DNA of 51,668 nucleotides from Methanoculleus sp. UBA374. Its GTDB lineage: Archaea; Halobacteriota; Methanomicrobia; Methanomicrobiales; Methanoculleaceae. The translations under genes and the position numbers were made by a program. Positions 32,245-40,877 of the stretch are shown here, piece by piece (the stretch's first letter is position 1; each line of letters starts with the position of its first letter). Under the pieces are notes generated by a model. The model did not search any database. It saw only the letters and a program-made list of their open reading frames with translations, and was not told the origin of the DNA. The stretch lies in NCBI GenBank assembly GCA_002508705.1, contig DAYL01000011.1, positions 8,687 to 60,354 on the forward strand, given 5' to 3'.

Positions 32245-32335
32245 CTGCACACCCACTAACCCTTCAACGTTCGGCCCGGACCCGTTTGAATCTTTGCCTC
32301 TCCCTTTATGTGGTTTTGCACCGATCACTTCTACA

Positions 32336-33664
32336 ATGGATGTAGAAGAGATCAGCCGACGGCACCTTGCCGCCGGCACCCCCGACGACGAGATCGTGCG
32401 CCTTCTCGCAGAGGACGTTCTTACCGTCAAGCATAACCGCATAACCCCCGCCTATGCCCGGGCATTTGCTCGGGCGGTCCTTGCCGAAGCGAAGAACTCG
32501 ACCGGGCTCTCCGGCGACCTCTTTGTCTACGAGCCTTCCGGCTCGACGATGGGTGAGTTCGGCGTCGGGTCGCGGGGGTCCGGGGACTTCTTCGCCCACC
32601 GGCAGCTCGCCCGGATCATCGGCCGGACGAACGCCGCGGTCGGCGTCGACGAGATGGACGACGCCGGAGCCGTCCGTGCTGAAGGCGACTACATCATCGC
32701 CACCGTCGACGGGATGCACTCCCGCCTCTCCGACTTCCCCTTCCTCGCCGGGTTCCACGTCACCCGGGCGACGCTCCGGGACGTCTACGTGATGGGCGCA
32801 AAACCCGTCGCACTCCTCTCCGATATCCACGTCGCCGACGACGGCGACGTCGCAAAGATATTCGACTACACGGCGGGGGTCTCCGCCGTCGGGGAAGCCA
32901 TGGGCGTCCCGCTCGTGACCGGCTCCACCCTCCGCATCGGCGGGGACATGGTCCTCGGCTCCCGGATGACGGGCTGCGTCGGCGCCGTCGGCGTCGCCCG
33001 GCACCTCACCGCGAGAAAACAGATCGCCCCGGGGGACGTTCTCCTCATGACCGAGGGCGCCGGCGGAGGGACGATCGCCACCGCTGCGATCTACTCCGGG
33101 TTCCCGGAGGTGGTCGATGCGACGATCAACCTCCACTTCCTCAAGGCCTGCGAGGCGCTCCTTGCGGATAGCGTCCTCCCCGCCATCCACGCCATGACCG
33201 ACGTCACGAACGGCGGGCTCCGGGGCGACGCCTACGAGATGGCCGAGACTGCCGGCTGCCGGATCGTCGTCGTGGAGGACGAACTCCGCACGCTCGTCCA
33301 GCCGGAAGTCCTCGCGATGCTCGACGCCCTCGAGATCGACTACCTGGGCGTCTCCCTCGACGCCCTCCTGGTCGTCGCGCCGCCGGAGGTTGCGCCCGAG
33401 ATCCAGCGGGTCGTGGAGTCCGCAGGGGTCGCCATGCGCGAGGTCGGCTACGTTGAAACGGGAAAGCCCGAGTCGGTCCTCTCGGTCGGCGGCGAGATCC
33501 GGGACTTTTCGCCCCGGTTCCGGGAGTCGGCCTACACCCCGGTCAAAAAGGTCGTGGACGAGAACAAAAGAGATTTCGAGGAGATGAAGGCCGGGGTCCG
33601 GCGGGCGGCGGACGCGGCGCTTGCAAAGAAACTCCGGATACTCTCCCGGCTCCGGTCTTCGTGA
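32336..33664 (+). CDS. AIR synthase-related (PurM/HypE-fold) protein
   Basis: This 442-residue protein has the PurM fold shared by PurM, HypE, SelD and ThiL. The acidic ATP/Mg loop is VGVDEMDDAGAVRAEGDYIIATVDGMHSRL. It also carries RDVYVMGAKPVALLSDIHVADDGD and TDVTNGGLRGDAYEMAE, the usual second-domain signature. An extra N-terminal helical region of about 95 residues distinguishes the archaeal AIR-synthase-like group. It probably performs ATP-dependent activation, as in hydrogenase or cofactor maturation. The exact substrate is unknown. The TATA-like CCCTTTATG 25-30 bases before the ATG suggests a leaderless transcript. Confidence 0.82.
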   Translation: MDVEEISRRHLAAGTPDDEIVRLLAEDVLTVKHNRITPAYARAFARAVLAEAKNSTGLSGDLFVYEPSGSTMGEFGVGSRGSGDFFAHRQLARIIGRTNAAVGVDEMDDAGAVRAEGDYIIATVDGMHSRLSDFPFLAGFHVTRATLRDVYVMGAKPVALLSDIHVADDGDVAKIFDYTAGVSAVGEAMGVPLVTGSTLRIGGDMVLGSRMTGCVGAVGVARHLTARKQIAPGDVLLMTEGAGGGTIATAAIYSGFPEVVDATINLHFLKACEALLADSVLPAIHAMTDVTNGGLRGDAYEMAETAGCRIVVVEDELRTLVQPEVLAMLDALEIDYLGVSLDALLVVAPPEVAPEIQRVVESAGVAMREVGYVETGKPESVLSVGGEIRDFSPRFRESAYTPVKKVVDENKRDFEEMKAGVRRAADAALAKKLRILSRLRSS

Positions 33665-33766
33665 TTTTTTCAGGGAGAACGCCCGGGGAGCGTTCCCGGC
33701 CGCGATATCGTCGCCAATCGCGCTCTTGAGGCGGAGGGGGGGAGAGCAGCCCCCGTTCCGCGCCCG

Positions 33767-35059
33767 TCACGGACTTATGGGGTTGACGACCCTTCCTATG
33801 AAGAGGACCGTCCCGGAGTCCTTCTCGACGATGAGGAAGACGAACGGGTGGTCCGCACGGAAGACGGGTGGGGTCTCCGACCGTATGCCGCCTCCCCCCG
33901 CCACAACGCCGGTCGCGGCCGCGGCCTCGGTGCCCTCCTCGTTCACGTCGACGAACGCCTTGTGGAAGATCCCGGTGATGAAGAGGTCTCTCGTGCCGTC
34001 CATCCCCGAGAGGTCGGCGGCATCCTCGTCAAACGCCGTGGACATCCCCATCGCCGCAAGCGTCGGGGGGAGGCCGTATTCCGTCTCCAGTGTGAACTTC
34101 GGGAAGAAGACCTCGACCTGCCGGGAGGTCAGGGACTCTCGCAGGTCCATAACCTTCTCTGCATCGAGACTCTCCTCCGCAGCCGTCAGGTTGTCTTCTC
34201 TGGGGAGGAGGACGAGCATCGCGAGTTCGGTCTCGTTCCCGTGCGCGTACGGCATCTCGAGCGCCTGGAAGGTATCGGTCTCTGCGTAGGGATAGATGGT
34301 TTTCCCGTGCATCATCGGGACGGTCACCGTCTCGTTCGGTCCGACCCGGAACTCCTCCTCCATTGTCTCGGCGGGGTCGAACCGTTCGACCCAGGTTCCT
34401 TTGAAGTAGATCGCGTTCGTGATCACGAGCCGGGTCAGCGGGTCGATTGAACCCGACGGCAGGAGGTCGCGGATCTTATCTTCGGTCTCATTCTCCACCC
34501 ACCGGTTGATCGTCTCCCGCGACCCCTCGGAGTCGTTGATAAAGTCGAGGCTCGTTGCGTTTGCCCCATACCAGCGGGCGGCCGTCTCAATATACTCCGG
34601 GAGGAACGAATGGGTCTCCTCCGCCCAGAGGGCGTTTGCGGTGCGGAGAGTGTAGTTACCGCTCTCGCAGTTCAGCCCGGCGTCGATCGCGGCAAACCCC
34701 TCCCGCCGGAGGGTGTCGTTCGTTGGAAGGTGCAGCACCGCCCCGATCTCGTCGGCGGTCGTGCCGCGGGCGCCCTCGTAGGTGATTGCAAGGGCCGACG
34801 AGATGCTGTAGGGCGAGAAGAAGAGGTTGCCTCCCGCATGCGCCGGGTCGGCCGCGAGGCGGCGGTAGAGGTCGAACGCGAATAGGTTGTTGCCGGCGCC
34901 GTCCGGCGTATCGGGACGGGCGGTGCCTGTATCCCCCGCTACGGGTCCGCCGGAGACCGAAGTCGTGTTCAGAGGTGCGGTACCGGCAGCGCTCAGTCCT
35001 GCGAGAATGAGCGCCAGAACCAGAATGCCTATTCCGGAGAATATCAATAGTCTTTTCAT
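33767..35059 (-). CDS. Secreted serpin (serine/cysteine peptidase inhibitor)
   Basis: The gene encodes 430 residues: an N-terminal signal/anchor helix (MKRLLIFSGIGILVLALILAG), a Thr/Pro linker, then a complete serpin domain (FAFDLYRRLAAD, NLFFSPYSISSALAITYEGARGTTADEI, LVITNAIYFKGTW, and the C-terminal HPFVFLIVEKDSGTVLFIGRVVNP). The hinge EEGTEAAAATG is the inhibitory consensus, so it should trap proteases. The scissile bond lies in the following VVAGGGGIRSE; the exact P1 is uncertain. It shares an operator-like palindrome with the cysteine peptidase gene next door. Start chosen by GGGAGAG just upstream. Confidence 0.93.
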   Translation of the reverse strand: MKRLLIFSGIGILVLALILAGLSAAGTAPLNTTSVSGGPVAGDTGTARPDTPDGAGNNLFAFDLYRRLAADPAHAGGNLFFSPYSISSALAITYEGARGTTADEIGAVLHLPTNDTLRREGFAAIDAGLNCESGNYTLRTANALWAEETHSFLPEYIETAARWYGANATSLDFINDSEGSRETINRWVENETEDKIRDLLPSGSIDPLTRLVITNAIYFKGTWVERFDPAETMEEEFRVGPNETVTVPMMHGKTIYPYAETDTFQALEMPYAHGNETELAMLVLLPREDNLTAAEESLDAEKVMDLRESLTSRQVEVFFPKFTLETEYGLPPTLAAMGMSTAFDEDAADLSGMDGTRDLFITGIFHKAFVDVNEEGTEAAAATGVVAGGGGIRSETPPVFRADHPFVFLIVEKDSGTVLFIGRVVNPISP

Positions 35060-35170
35060 CGTTCTCTCCCGTGGATCGCATCGGAGGAAAAGGCCGGAAA
35101 CCTTCGAGACCGGGCAGCCCCGGGCATCCACATGGATTCTCTCTGCAGAAAGACGATAAAGCCGGCGAAA

Positions 35171-35210
35171 CTGTTCGACCCCCGTCGAACAGGTCCGGAA
35201 TGTATATGAA
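35171..35210 (-). promoter_or_regulatory. Serpin promoter: TATA box and palindromic operator
   Basis: On the minus strand TTCATATACA (35201-35210) is followed by the palindrome TGTTCGAC-spacer-GTCGAACA (35172-35191; paired C and G extend it one base each side). The same arrangement and spacing occur before the peptidase gene. A site at this distance from TATA would cover the transcription start, which suggests repression. Confidence 0.75.
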
Positions 35211-35373
35211 CGCGATCTTCACTTCTCGCTGGGTCGGGGAACCCGCCACCACCAAGATCATTAGTCCCGAAGGGGGTGCGGCGTTGCCTGATTCTCAGGG
35301 GTAGCATCTCCACGAATTAAATTTCAGCCCAAAAAAGGAGAGGATGAAGTCACCGGGGAAATAAGGCCCTGTA

Positions 35374-36720
35374 TCATCCCGCGATCTTCTTCATCGTCAA
35401 TTCTTCGTAGAACTCGACCTGATCCTTCCAGGGAGCGTAGCCGACGTAGACCGTATCCCCGTCGTCCACGGTAAACTCCCAGACGGGAACGGCCGAGGAC
35501 TGGGTCTGCTCGCAGAACTTCCAGACCAGCCGGGCAGGCAGGGTGCCATCATAGCCGTTTTCCGCGAGGATTGCTCGTGCCTCCTCCAGCGTCGGACGGA
35601 TCACGTTTTGTGTCTTCTGTGTCCCTGGAGTCGGGGAAAATGCGCTACTGAAATCTGCGACATCTCCTTTGATGGAGACCTGTGCGACGACAGTGACGTA
35701 ACCGTCCCGCTCAAAGGGAATCAGGTAGTAATCGTGCCGCTTCTCATCCAGCGAGTGCACGAAGACTGACTCTCCTGGGATCGCACCTTCAAGTTCTTCC
35801 TGGAAGATCTTGATTCTGTTCATCTCCTGCCGGGCAAACGCGGCGAGGTTGGTATCCTCGGTCAGGGGGATATCGTCTTCCTCATCGGCCATCAGGGTGA
35901 CGTTTTTCGCCACGGCTTCGTAATATGCGGTCATCTGGTCATAGTAGGTCTCGCGATCGACGCCTGCGGTCGGCGTGGGCCGCACCAGGGTGTCGCTCCA
36001 GACCGCGGGGCGGGTAGTGTTGTCATCCCTAGGTACAGGTTGACTGGAGACCAAAGCCGCGTCCAGAGGTGCGGTACTGGCGGTGTCAGCTCCCCAGTAG
36101 CCCCGCAAGTGAGTCCAATATCCCTCCCAGTAGCTTTCATCTCCATCTATATCCACCGGGGTGAATACATCGCTCCAGTCATCTGTAGAATAGTAGCGGT
36201 TGACATGGTTGATATCGTCCTCCCAGGGATCGTGCACCCAGAAGCCATATACATCGTATATACTCCCGTAGTAATCCTCGTACGAGACACCCTTCACCAG
36301 AACCCAGTGATACCCATTATAGATCAACGCAGGCGTCGGATTGTCCAGGTCCACGATATCCATCGCCATGGCGATGTTTGCCGAGTCAAAATAACTCCAC
36401 CTGCGATCCTCGGCGACGAAGTTGCTGAGGTAGTCGCTCACGCAGGCTGCGAGCCCGTCCGGGTCGGTATACCAGAGAGGCCAGCCCTCCCGGTTGTGAG
36501 ACTGGATACTGCTCCATAGCGTATCCTGCGAGATGTAACCGTTGTGGAAGTCTATCCACATCTGTGCGACCGCCGGGCCGCAGTAGCAGGACGCCTCCTG
36601 CTCGTAGTAGGGCACGGAGAGCTGTTTGGTCACCTCCCCCGCCATGACGGGAGCGGCGACCGCCCCCATGACGAGCAGAACCGCCAGCAGGACGCCGGTC
36701 TTCGAGAGATAGAGTTTCAT
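35374..36720 (-). CDS. Secreted C39-like cysteine peptidase
   Basis: The gene encodes 448 residues with a signal peptide (MKLYLSKTGVLLAVLLVMGAVAAPVMA). Residues 30-170 are a papain-like C39-family domain: Cys47 in ASCYCGPAVAQMW, His138 in NGYHWVLVKGV and Asp164 in WVHDPW form the expected triad. The C-terminal half (about 230-448) has no clear family but contains a PepSY-like or propeptide-like region (LDEKRHDYYLIPFERDG...TLEEARAILAENGYDG). GGAGGTTAAAAACA precedes the ATG. It lies between the serpin gene and a membrane-bound HTH regulator, all on the same strand. Probably an exported protease. Confidence 0.85.
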   Translation of the reverse strand: MKLYLSKTGVLLAVLLVMGAVAAPVMAGEVTKQLSVPYYEQEASCYCGPAVAQMWIDFHNGYISQDTLWSSIQSHNREGWPLWYTDPDGLAACVSDYLSNFVAEDRRWSYFDSANIAMAMDIVDLDNPTPALIYNGYHWVLVKGVSYEDYYGSIYDVYGFWVHDPWEDDINHVNRYYSTDDWSDVFTPVDIDGDESYWEGYWTHLRGYWGADTASTAPLDAALVSSQPVPRDDNTTRPAVWSDTLVRPTPTAGVDRETYYDQMTAYYEAVAKNVTLMADEEDDIPLTEDTNLAAFARQEMNRIKIFQEELEGAIPGESVFVHSLDEKRHDYYLIPFERDGYVTVVAQVSIKGDVADFSSAFSPTPGTQKTQNVIRPTLEEARAILAENGYDGTLPARLVWKFCEQTQSSAVPVWEFTVDDGDTVYVGYAPWKDQVEFYEELTMKKIAG

Positions 36721-36921
36721 TGTTTTTAACCTCCATAGCCACTGGAGGCATAAGACCGCAACGGGTCTCTCTCGCGAGTACCGGCGAAACCGATGCCTCC
36801 GGGCACGCAGAGCGCACCCAACCCCGAACCGTCGACGGATGAACGCCGTGTCGGTCGCGGGCGCCGCGTGCGGCATCTACAGCAGTCCTTCAGCCTCCCG
36901 GAACGATAAAACCGGTGAAAA

Positions 36922-36960
36922 TGTTCGACCCCCGTCGAACAGATCCAAAAAGTATATGGA
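36922..36960 (-). promoter_or_regulatory. Peptidase promoter: TATA box and palindromic operator
   Basis: On the minus strand TCCATATACT (36951-36960) precedes TGTTCGAC-spacer-GTCGAACA (36922-36941). The spacing is nearly the same as before the serpin gene. The TATA box touches the 3' end of the HTH gene. The leader to the ATG is about 200 bases. Confidence 0.75.
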
Positions 36961-36962
36961 GG

Positions 36963-37505
36963 CTAAACGCTTTTTCCGTCCGCAGGGAGAGATCCCGCCG
37001 CGCGCGTGTTTCGCCGCCGGATGCAGGCATACCCCACCAGAAACCCACCGACAAGCACCAGAGCGATCCCGGCAATGAGCAGTTCCACGGGAGGCCCCTC
37101 CGGGACCGGGAGGCCGCCGCCGCCCGGTCTCGGAAAGATCGGCACTTCGCGGACCGGCGCCGTCAGGAAGGCCGCGAGGGCGGCGACCCCTCCGGCGAGG
37201 CTCGCCAGTCCCGCCGTCAGGATGATCCGGACCCGGGCGCTGCCGTGCGGCTGCAGGAGAGCGCGCCCCGCCGGCGTGAGCGCGTAGTACACCCAGGCAT
37301 GACCGTCCTCCCCGGCGGCGACAAACCCGGCGTCGGCCAGCCTCTGGAGGTGGTGATGGACCGTGGACTTCGCGAGGTCGAGGTCGTCCGCGAGCTCCGT
37401 GACCGTCATCCTGCGTGTGCGTAGCGCCTTTAAAATATCAAGCCGGGTCCCCGAGGCGAGAACCTCGAACGTATCCTTCGTCAGGACGATATCGACCGGC
37501 TCCAT
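36963..37505 (-). CDS. Membrane-anchored winged-helix regulator (ArsR/MarR-like)
   Basis: The gene encodes 180 residues. Residues 1-85 are a winged helix (VLASGTRLDILKALRTRRMTVTELADDLDLAKSTVHHHLQRLADAGFV, then a wing AWVYYALTPAGRALL). Two transmembrane helices follow, at about 94-114 and 141-163, joined by a 26-residue Pro/Gly-rich loop that should lie outside the cell. The C-terminus is basic. One-component membrane regulators of this type sense an external or membrane signal. The adjacent peptidase and serpin share an operator, so this is the best candidate for their regulator. A TATA box at 37528-37536 lies 25 bases from the ATG, which fits a leaderless transcript. Confidence 0.83.
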   Translation of the reverse strand: MEPVDIVLTKDTFEVLASGTRLDILKALRTRRMTVTELADDLDLAKSTVHHHLQRLADAGFVAAGEDGHAWVYYALTPAGRALLQPHGSARVRIILTAGLASLAGGVAALAAFLTAPVREVPIFPRPGGGGLPVPEGPPVELLIAGIALVLVGGFLVGYACIRRRNTRAAGSLPADGKSV

Positions 37506-37527
37506 GGGAAGTAATTCGGGGGAGGCA

Positions 37528-37536
37528 GGATATAAC
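37528..37536 (-). promoter_or_regulatory. TATA box of the HTH regulator
   Basis: GGTTATATCC on the minus strand, centred 27 bases before the ATG at 37505. Confidence 0.6.
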
Positions 37537-37566
37537 CGTATCGCTGCTGCACCGTAACCCGATCGT

Positions 37567-37607
37567 AAAAAAAAAGTCGGCGCCGGCGCGACGGACGGCC
37601 CGCCGAC
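37567..37607 (-). terminator. Strong terminator at the end of the housekeeping operon
   Basis: On the minus strand, GTCGGCG (37601-37607) and CGCCGAC (37576-37582) form a stem followed by nine T. It begins two bases after the methyltransferase stop codon. Confidence 0.85.
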
Positions 37608-37609
37608 AT

Positions 37610-38326
37610 CTACTCTTCCGGCTTTTTCCCGCTCGCACAGACGTTATAGGCGAGGTAGGGGAGGTTCTCCTCGACGAAAGGCTCCACCTTCCGGGCGAGG
37701 TTAAAGAGCGGGTCCGCGAGGTTTAAGTGCGCAAACGAGCACCGGTCGACCGAAACGTCCTCGAACCCGGCCTCCCGGAAGAGCCCGGCAATCTCGGCGT
37801 TGGTGTAGTAGTGCTCGTCGAAATCCCCCACGCCCACCTTTTTTAAACCGACCTTCTCCCCCACATGGTAGGCGATGGGGACGATGCTCGTAAAGACCGT
37901 CCGCGAGAGGGTGCAGACGGCGATCCGGCCGCCGGGTGCGAGGACCCGGTAGGACTCCCGGAGCATCGCCGCTGGGTCCGGGACGTAACTGAAAGCGAGC
38001 AGGCTCGCGAGAGCATCGAAGGTGGCGTCCCGGAACGGCAGGACATCGGCGGTCCCGACACAGAACCCGCTCTCCGGACAGCGCTGCCGCCCGTGCCGGA
38101 CCATCCCGTGGCTGATGTCGAGGCCCACCGCCCGGCCCCCCTCCTCCACGTAGCGCTGCACAAAAAGCCCGGTCCCGCACCCGAGGTCGAGGAGGAACCC
38201 TCTCCCGGGGAGCATGCTCATCACGTGATCGCAGATATGCCGGTGATAACTCCTGCCGCGGTGGCCGTCGTAGCGGTCGTCGTAGACGTCCGCGACCTCG
38301 TCATAATGTTGCTGTACTTTCCTCAC
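37610..38326 (-). CDS. Class I SAM-dependent methyltransferase
   Basis: The gene encodes 238 residues from a GTG at 38326, preceded by GGGAGGTG and overlapping the end of the RFC-like gene. Motif I is LLDLGCGTGLFVQRY, motif II VGLDISHGMVRHGRQ, then TADVLPFRDATFDALASLLAFSYVPDP and VLAPGGRIAVCTLS. It resembles the UbiE/Methyltransf_11 group. The substrate is unknown. It is the last gene of the ten-gene operon. Confidence 0.88.
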   Translation of the reverse strand: MRKVQQHYDEVADVYDDRYDGHRGRSYHRHICDHVMSMLPGRGFLLDLGCGTGLFVQRYVEEGGRAVGLDISHGMVRHGRQRCPESGFCVGTADVLPFRDATFDALASLLAFSYVPDPAAMLRESYRVLAPGGRIAVCTLSRTVFTSIVPIAYHVGEKVGLKKVGVGDFDEHYYTNAEIAGLFREAGFEDVSVDRCSFAHLNLADPLFNLARKVEPFVEENLPYLAYNVCASGKKPEE

Positions 38327-39311
38327 TGAACACCTCCCGGGAAATCCGGGCAAGAAGTGCGTTGATCTGAACGAAATCGTTTGCGCTGTGACAGAGCCGG
38401 TAATCCGTATCGGCGAGCGCGATGGAGAGGGCGGGGTGGTTATACTCGCGCCCGATCACCCGCCGGAGTTCGCGGACGACCTCACGCGCCGAGAGGCCGT
38501 ACTCGATCATCAGCGCTTCGGCGATCCGGCGGGCGGCGTCGAAGTTCCCCGCCCGGAGCGCGTCGAACGCGGACGTCGTCACGCTCTCCGTCTCCGAACG
38601 CGAGACCTCCGCAAGGTCGAGGTCCTTCCCCGACCCGACGGCGATCTGCAGGTAGAGGAGCGCCCGCCGCAGGTCGCCCCGTGCGGCCTGAACGATCAAC
38701 TCGAGGTCGTCCGCCGGGTACTCGGCCCCTTCCGCGGCGAGGACCTCCTCGAGGCGGTCGCGGACGACCTCGTTTGCGAGTGGGGCGAAGAAGAGCGGCA
38801 GACAGCGCGATGCAATGGCGGGGATGATCGCCGACGGCCGCACGGTGACGAAGATGAACCGGCAGGTGGCGCTGTAGCGCTCCATCGTCCGGCGCAGGCC
38901 CTGCTGCGCCTCAAACGTCAGGTCCCCGGCGTCCTCAAAGACCATCAGTTTAAAGTCGGCATCGAGCGGGCGCATCGAGGCGTACCATTTCACGATCCGC
39001 TTGAAGTTGACGATCAGGCTCTGATCTTTGCGGTAGAGCAGGCTGAACCGCTCGTCCGTCTCAAGAGCGCTCCGCCCTCTGCCGAGGAGATCGGCGGCGC
39101 TGAAAATGGTCGTGTTCGCCTCCCAGTTCTCGCCGTAGAGCCGTTTTGCCAGACACTCGACGGCCGTCGACTTCCCCGTGCCGTGCGGGCCGGAGATGAG
39201 GAGATGAGGCAGGCTCCCGGAATCCGCAAACGAGACAAGATAGCGGACGACCTCCTCCTGCCCGACGATCCCCTCGCACCCCTTCGGGCGGTAGACCTCA
39301 CTCCAGAGCAT
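38301..39311 (-). CDS. Divergent RFC small-subunit-like clamp loader protein
   Basis: The gene encodes 336 residues: LWSEVYRPKGCEGIVGQEEVVRYL at the start, Walker A GPHGTGKS at 41-48, and the SRC motif (residues 168-170) that supplies the arginine finger in clamp loaders. Walker B reads LMVFEDAGDL at 122-131. The usual DE(A/D)D is replaced by EDAG, so ATP hydrolysis may be weak. The C-terminal collar domain is present. Some methanogens have two small RFC subunits, and this is probably the second. Its start overlaps the end of the phosphopantoate ligase gene by 14 bases. Confidence 0.88.
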   Translation of the reverse strand: MLWSEVYRPKGCEGIVGQEEVVRYLVSFADSGSLPHLLISGPHGTGKSTAVECLAKRLYGENWEANTTIFSAADLLGRGRSALETDERFSLLYRKDQSLIVNFKRIVKWYASMRPLDADFKLMVFEDAGDLTFEAQQGLRRTMERYSATCRFIFVTVRPSAIIPAIASRCLPLFFAPLANEVVRDRLEEVLAAEGAEYPADDLELIVQAARGDLRRALLYLQIAVGSGKDLDLAEVSRSETESVTTSAFDALRAGNFDAARRIAEALMIEYGLSAREVVRELRRVIGREYNHPALSIALADTDYRLCHSANDFVQINALLARISREVFSEESTATL

Positions 39312-40032
39312 GGCTCAAGCTCTCTCTCATCTCATCTATTGCCGCCCGGAGAAGATAGGCATTGTCAAGCGAGGCGACCAGACGCTCGCCCTCCCCCGGT
39401 TCGAGAGAGGCGCACGCCGCGGTTATCGCGGGGAGGGCGCGCGTCACCTCGTCGACGATCGTCAGGGTCGCCGTCCTGGCGGTCCGGGAGAGCGGGTTTA
39501 AGTCGACGGTGATGACCGATTTACCCATCGCCCTGAGCGCCGCACAGCGGTCCCCGTCCTCCAGCGGCACGAGGACCACGTCGGCGTCCCCGATCCCCTC
39601 CCGGAGGCTGAGAGCGCGGTCGTGCGAGAGCGGGACGATCCGCTCCGGCGTCCCCGTGAGGACCCGGACGCCGTTCTCCTCAAGGAGACGGGTGATCAGC
39701 CGGACCCGCTCGTCGGTCCGGTGGAAAAGGTTCACCTCGACGTCGGCGCCGCTTGCCCGCTGGAGCGCTGCAATCTCCGCCGCCGCAAGCGCTGCGGTGT
39801 TGCCGTTCACCGATATCACCGCGTGCCGGGCTGAAAGAAGCATGGCGGCGGCCGTCCGTTCGGCGAGAGCCGCGCTCGCCGTCGTTCGTTCGCCGATCAG
39901 GTAGTCGAACGCCTCGCCGCGCCCGTGTGCCGCGAGCCCTTCCAGGGCGACGACGCCTTCACGGGCGCACCGGGCCATCCGCTCGCGAGCAACAAGCGAG
40001 CGATAGCGTGGATGGTCTTTCGGAATCATCAT
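39298..40032 (-). CDS. 4-phosphopantoate--beta-alanine ligase (phosphopantothenate synthetase)
   Basis: The gene encodes 244 residues of the archaeal COG1701 family. It starts IPKDHPRYRSLVARERM and contains AFDYLIGERTT, AVISVNGNTAAL, DVEVNLFHRTDERVRLI, GKSVITVDLNPLSRTA and DNAYLLRAAIDEM. It joins 4-phosphopantoate and beta-alanine using ATP, replacing bacterial PanC/PanK order. It is coupled to the pantoate kinase gene by an ATG/TGA overlap, so both enzymes of the archaeal branch are made together. Confidence 0.94.
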   Translation of the reverse strand: MMIPKDHPRYRSLVARERMARCAREGVVALEGLAAHGRGEAFDYLIGERTTASAALAERTAAAMLLSARHAVISVNGNTAALAAAEIAALQRASGADVEVNLFHRTDERVRLITRLLEENGVRVLTGTPERIVPLSHDRALSLREGIGDADVVLVPLEDGDRCAALRAMGKSVITVDLNPLSRTARTATLTIVDEVTRALPAITAACASLEPGEGERLVASLDNAYLLRAAIDEMRESLSHALE

Positions 40033-40877
40033 CTCATCTCGATTAAGTATGCGCCGCGGCGTGCGGCATGCAGGCGGTAGACCTCCCCGAACCCCGAGAG
40101 CACCCGCCCGGCGCCGTCTCCGCAGGCAAAAACACCGTTGCCGAGCATCGTCATGCTTGCCGGGACCCCGGACGCGTCGCAGGCGGCAAGCACCCGCCGC
40201 ACCGCAGGTTCGATGAGTCCGCTCTTCTCGGCGAACTCCCGCGAGAGGCGGCAGAGGTCGGCGAGGTCACGCGGGCAGCGGTTCGGGTACGCGGCGGCTA
40301 TCCGCGTCATCGCCTCCCCCGACGAGAGGACCGATGCGGTCGGGAGCGGGCCGAGGCTCACGGCGTAGAGGGGCTCTTCAGGGTAGAACCGGGCGATCTT
40401 CGCGTGGATGCCGGCACCCATCCTGCAGACGAGGCCCCCCGCCTGACTCGCGGCGACGTCCCCGAGACCGGTGCGGTGGAGGACCTCGGCCTCGTGGGCA
40501 CAGGCCGCCACCTCCCCCGCGGAGAGGCCGAGGCCGAAGAGGTGATTCGCCGCCGTGAGCGTCGCGAGAAGCGCCGCCGCCGAGAGCCCGAACCCGGCTC
40601 CGATGGGAAGCCGGCACTCCGTCGTGACGCGGGCCGTGACCCCCAGCCGGTCGAGGGCGTACTCGACCGGCGGCGACCCGGTGCTCGCCCGGCCCTGCCG
40701 GCCCTGCCGGACCACCCGGACGCTCGTCTCGCGGGCCTCCTCGACCGCCGAACGCACCCCCTCGTCGATGACCATCCCGGCCCCGATGCTCCCGGTGACC
40801 TCCGGGCTGTTCCCCTCGACCCGCCTGAAGTAGCCGGAGATGTGCCCGGGAGAGAAGGCTACAGCAGTCCGGCCCAT
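40029..40877 (-). CDS. Pantoate kinase (GHMP superfamily)
   Basis: The gene encodes 282 residues from the ATG at 40877. It has VAFSPGHISGYF at the start, the GHMP phosphate loop LPIGAGFGLSAAALLAT, GLGDVAASQAGGLV and the C-terminal MTMLGNGVFACGDGAG. It phosphorylates pantoate to 4-phosphopantoate, the substrate of the next enzyme in the operon. Its 5' end overlaps the coaBC gene by 19 bases. Confidence 0.94.
   Translation of the reverse strand: MGRTAVAFSPGHISGYFRRVEGNSPEVTGSIGAGMVIDEGVRSAVEEARETSVRVVRQGRQGRASTGSPPVEYALDRLGVTARVTTECRLPIGAGFGLSAAALLATLTAANHLFGLGLSAGEVAACAHEAEVLHRTGLGDVAASQAGGLVCRMGAGIHAKIARFYPEEPLYAVSLGPLPTASVLSSGEAMTRIAAAYPNRCPRDLADLCRLSREFAEKSGLIEPAVRRVLAACDASGVPASMTMLGNGVFACGDGAGRVLSGFGEVYRLHAARRGAYLIEMR

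Noticed and set aside
32245..32335. TPP riboswitch upstream of thiD
   Set aside because: The 91-bp divergent gap lacks the CUGAGA-type core and has no room for the fold.
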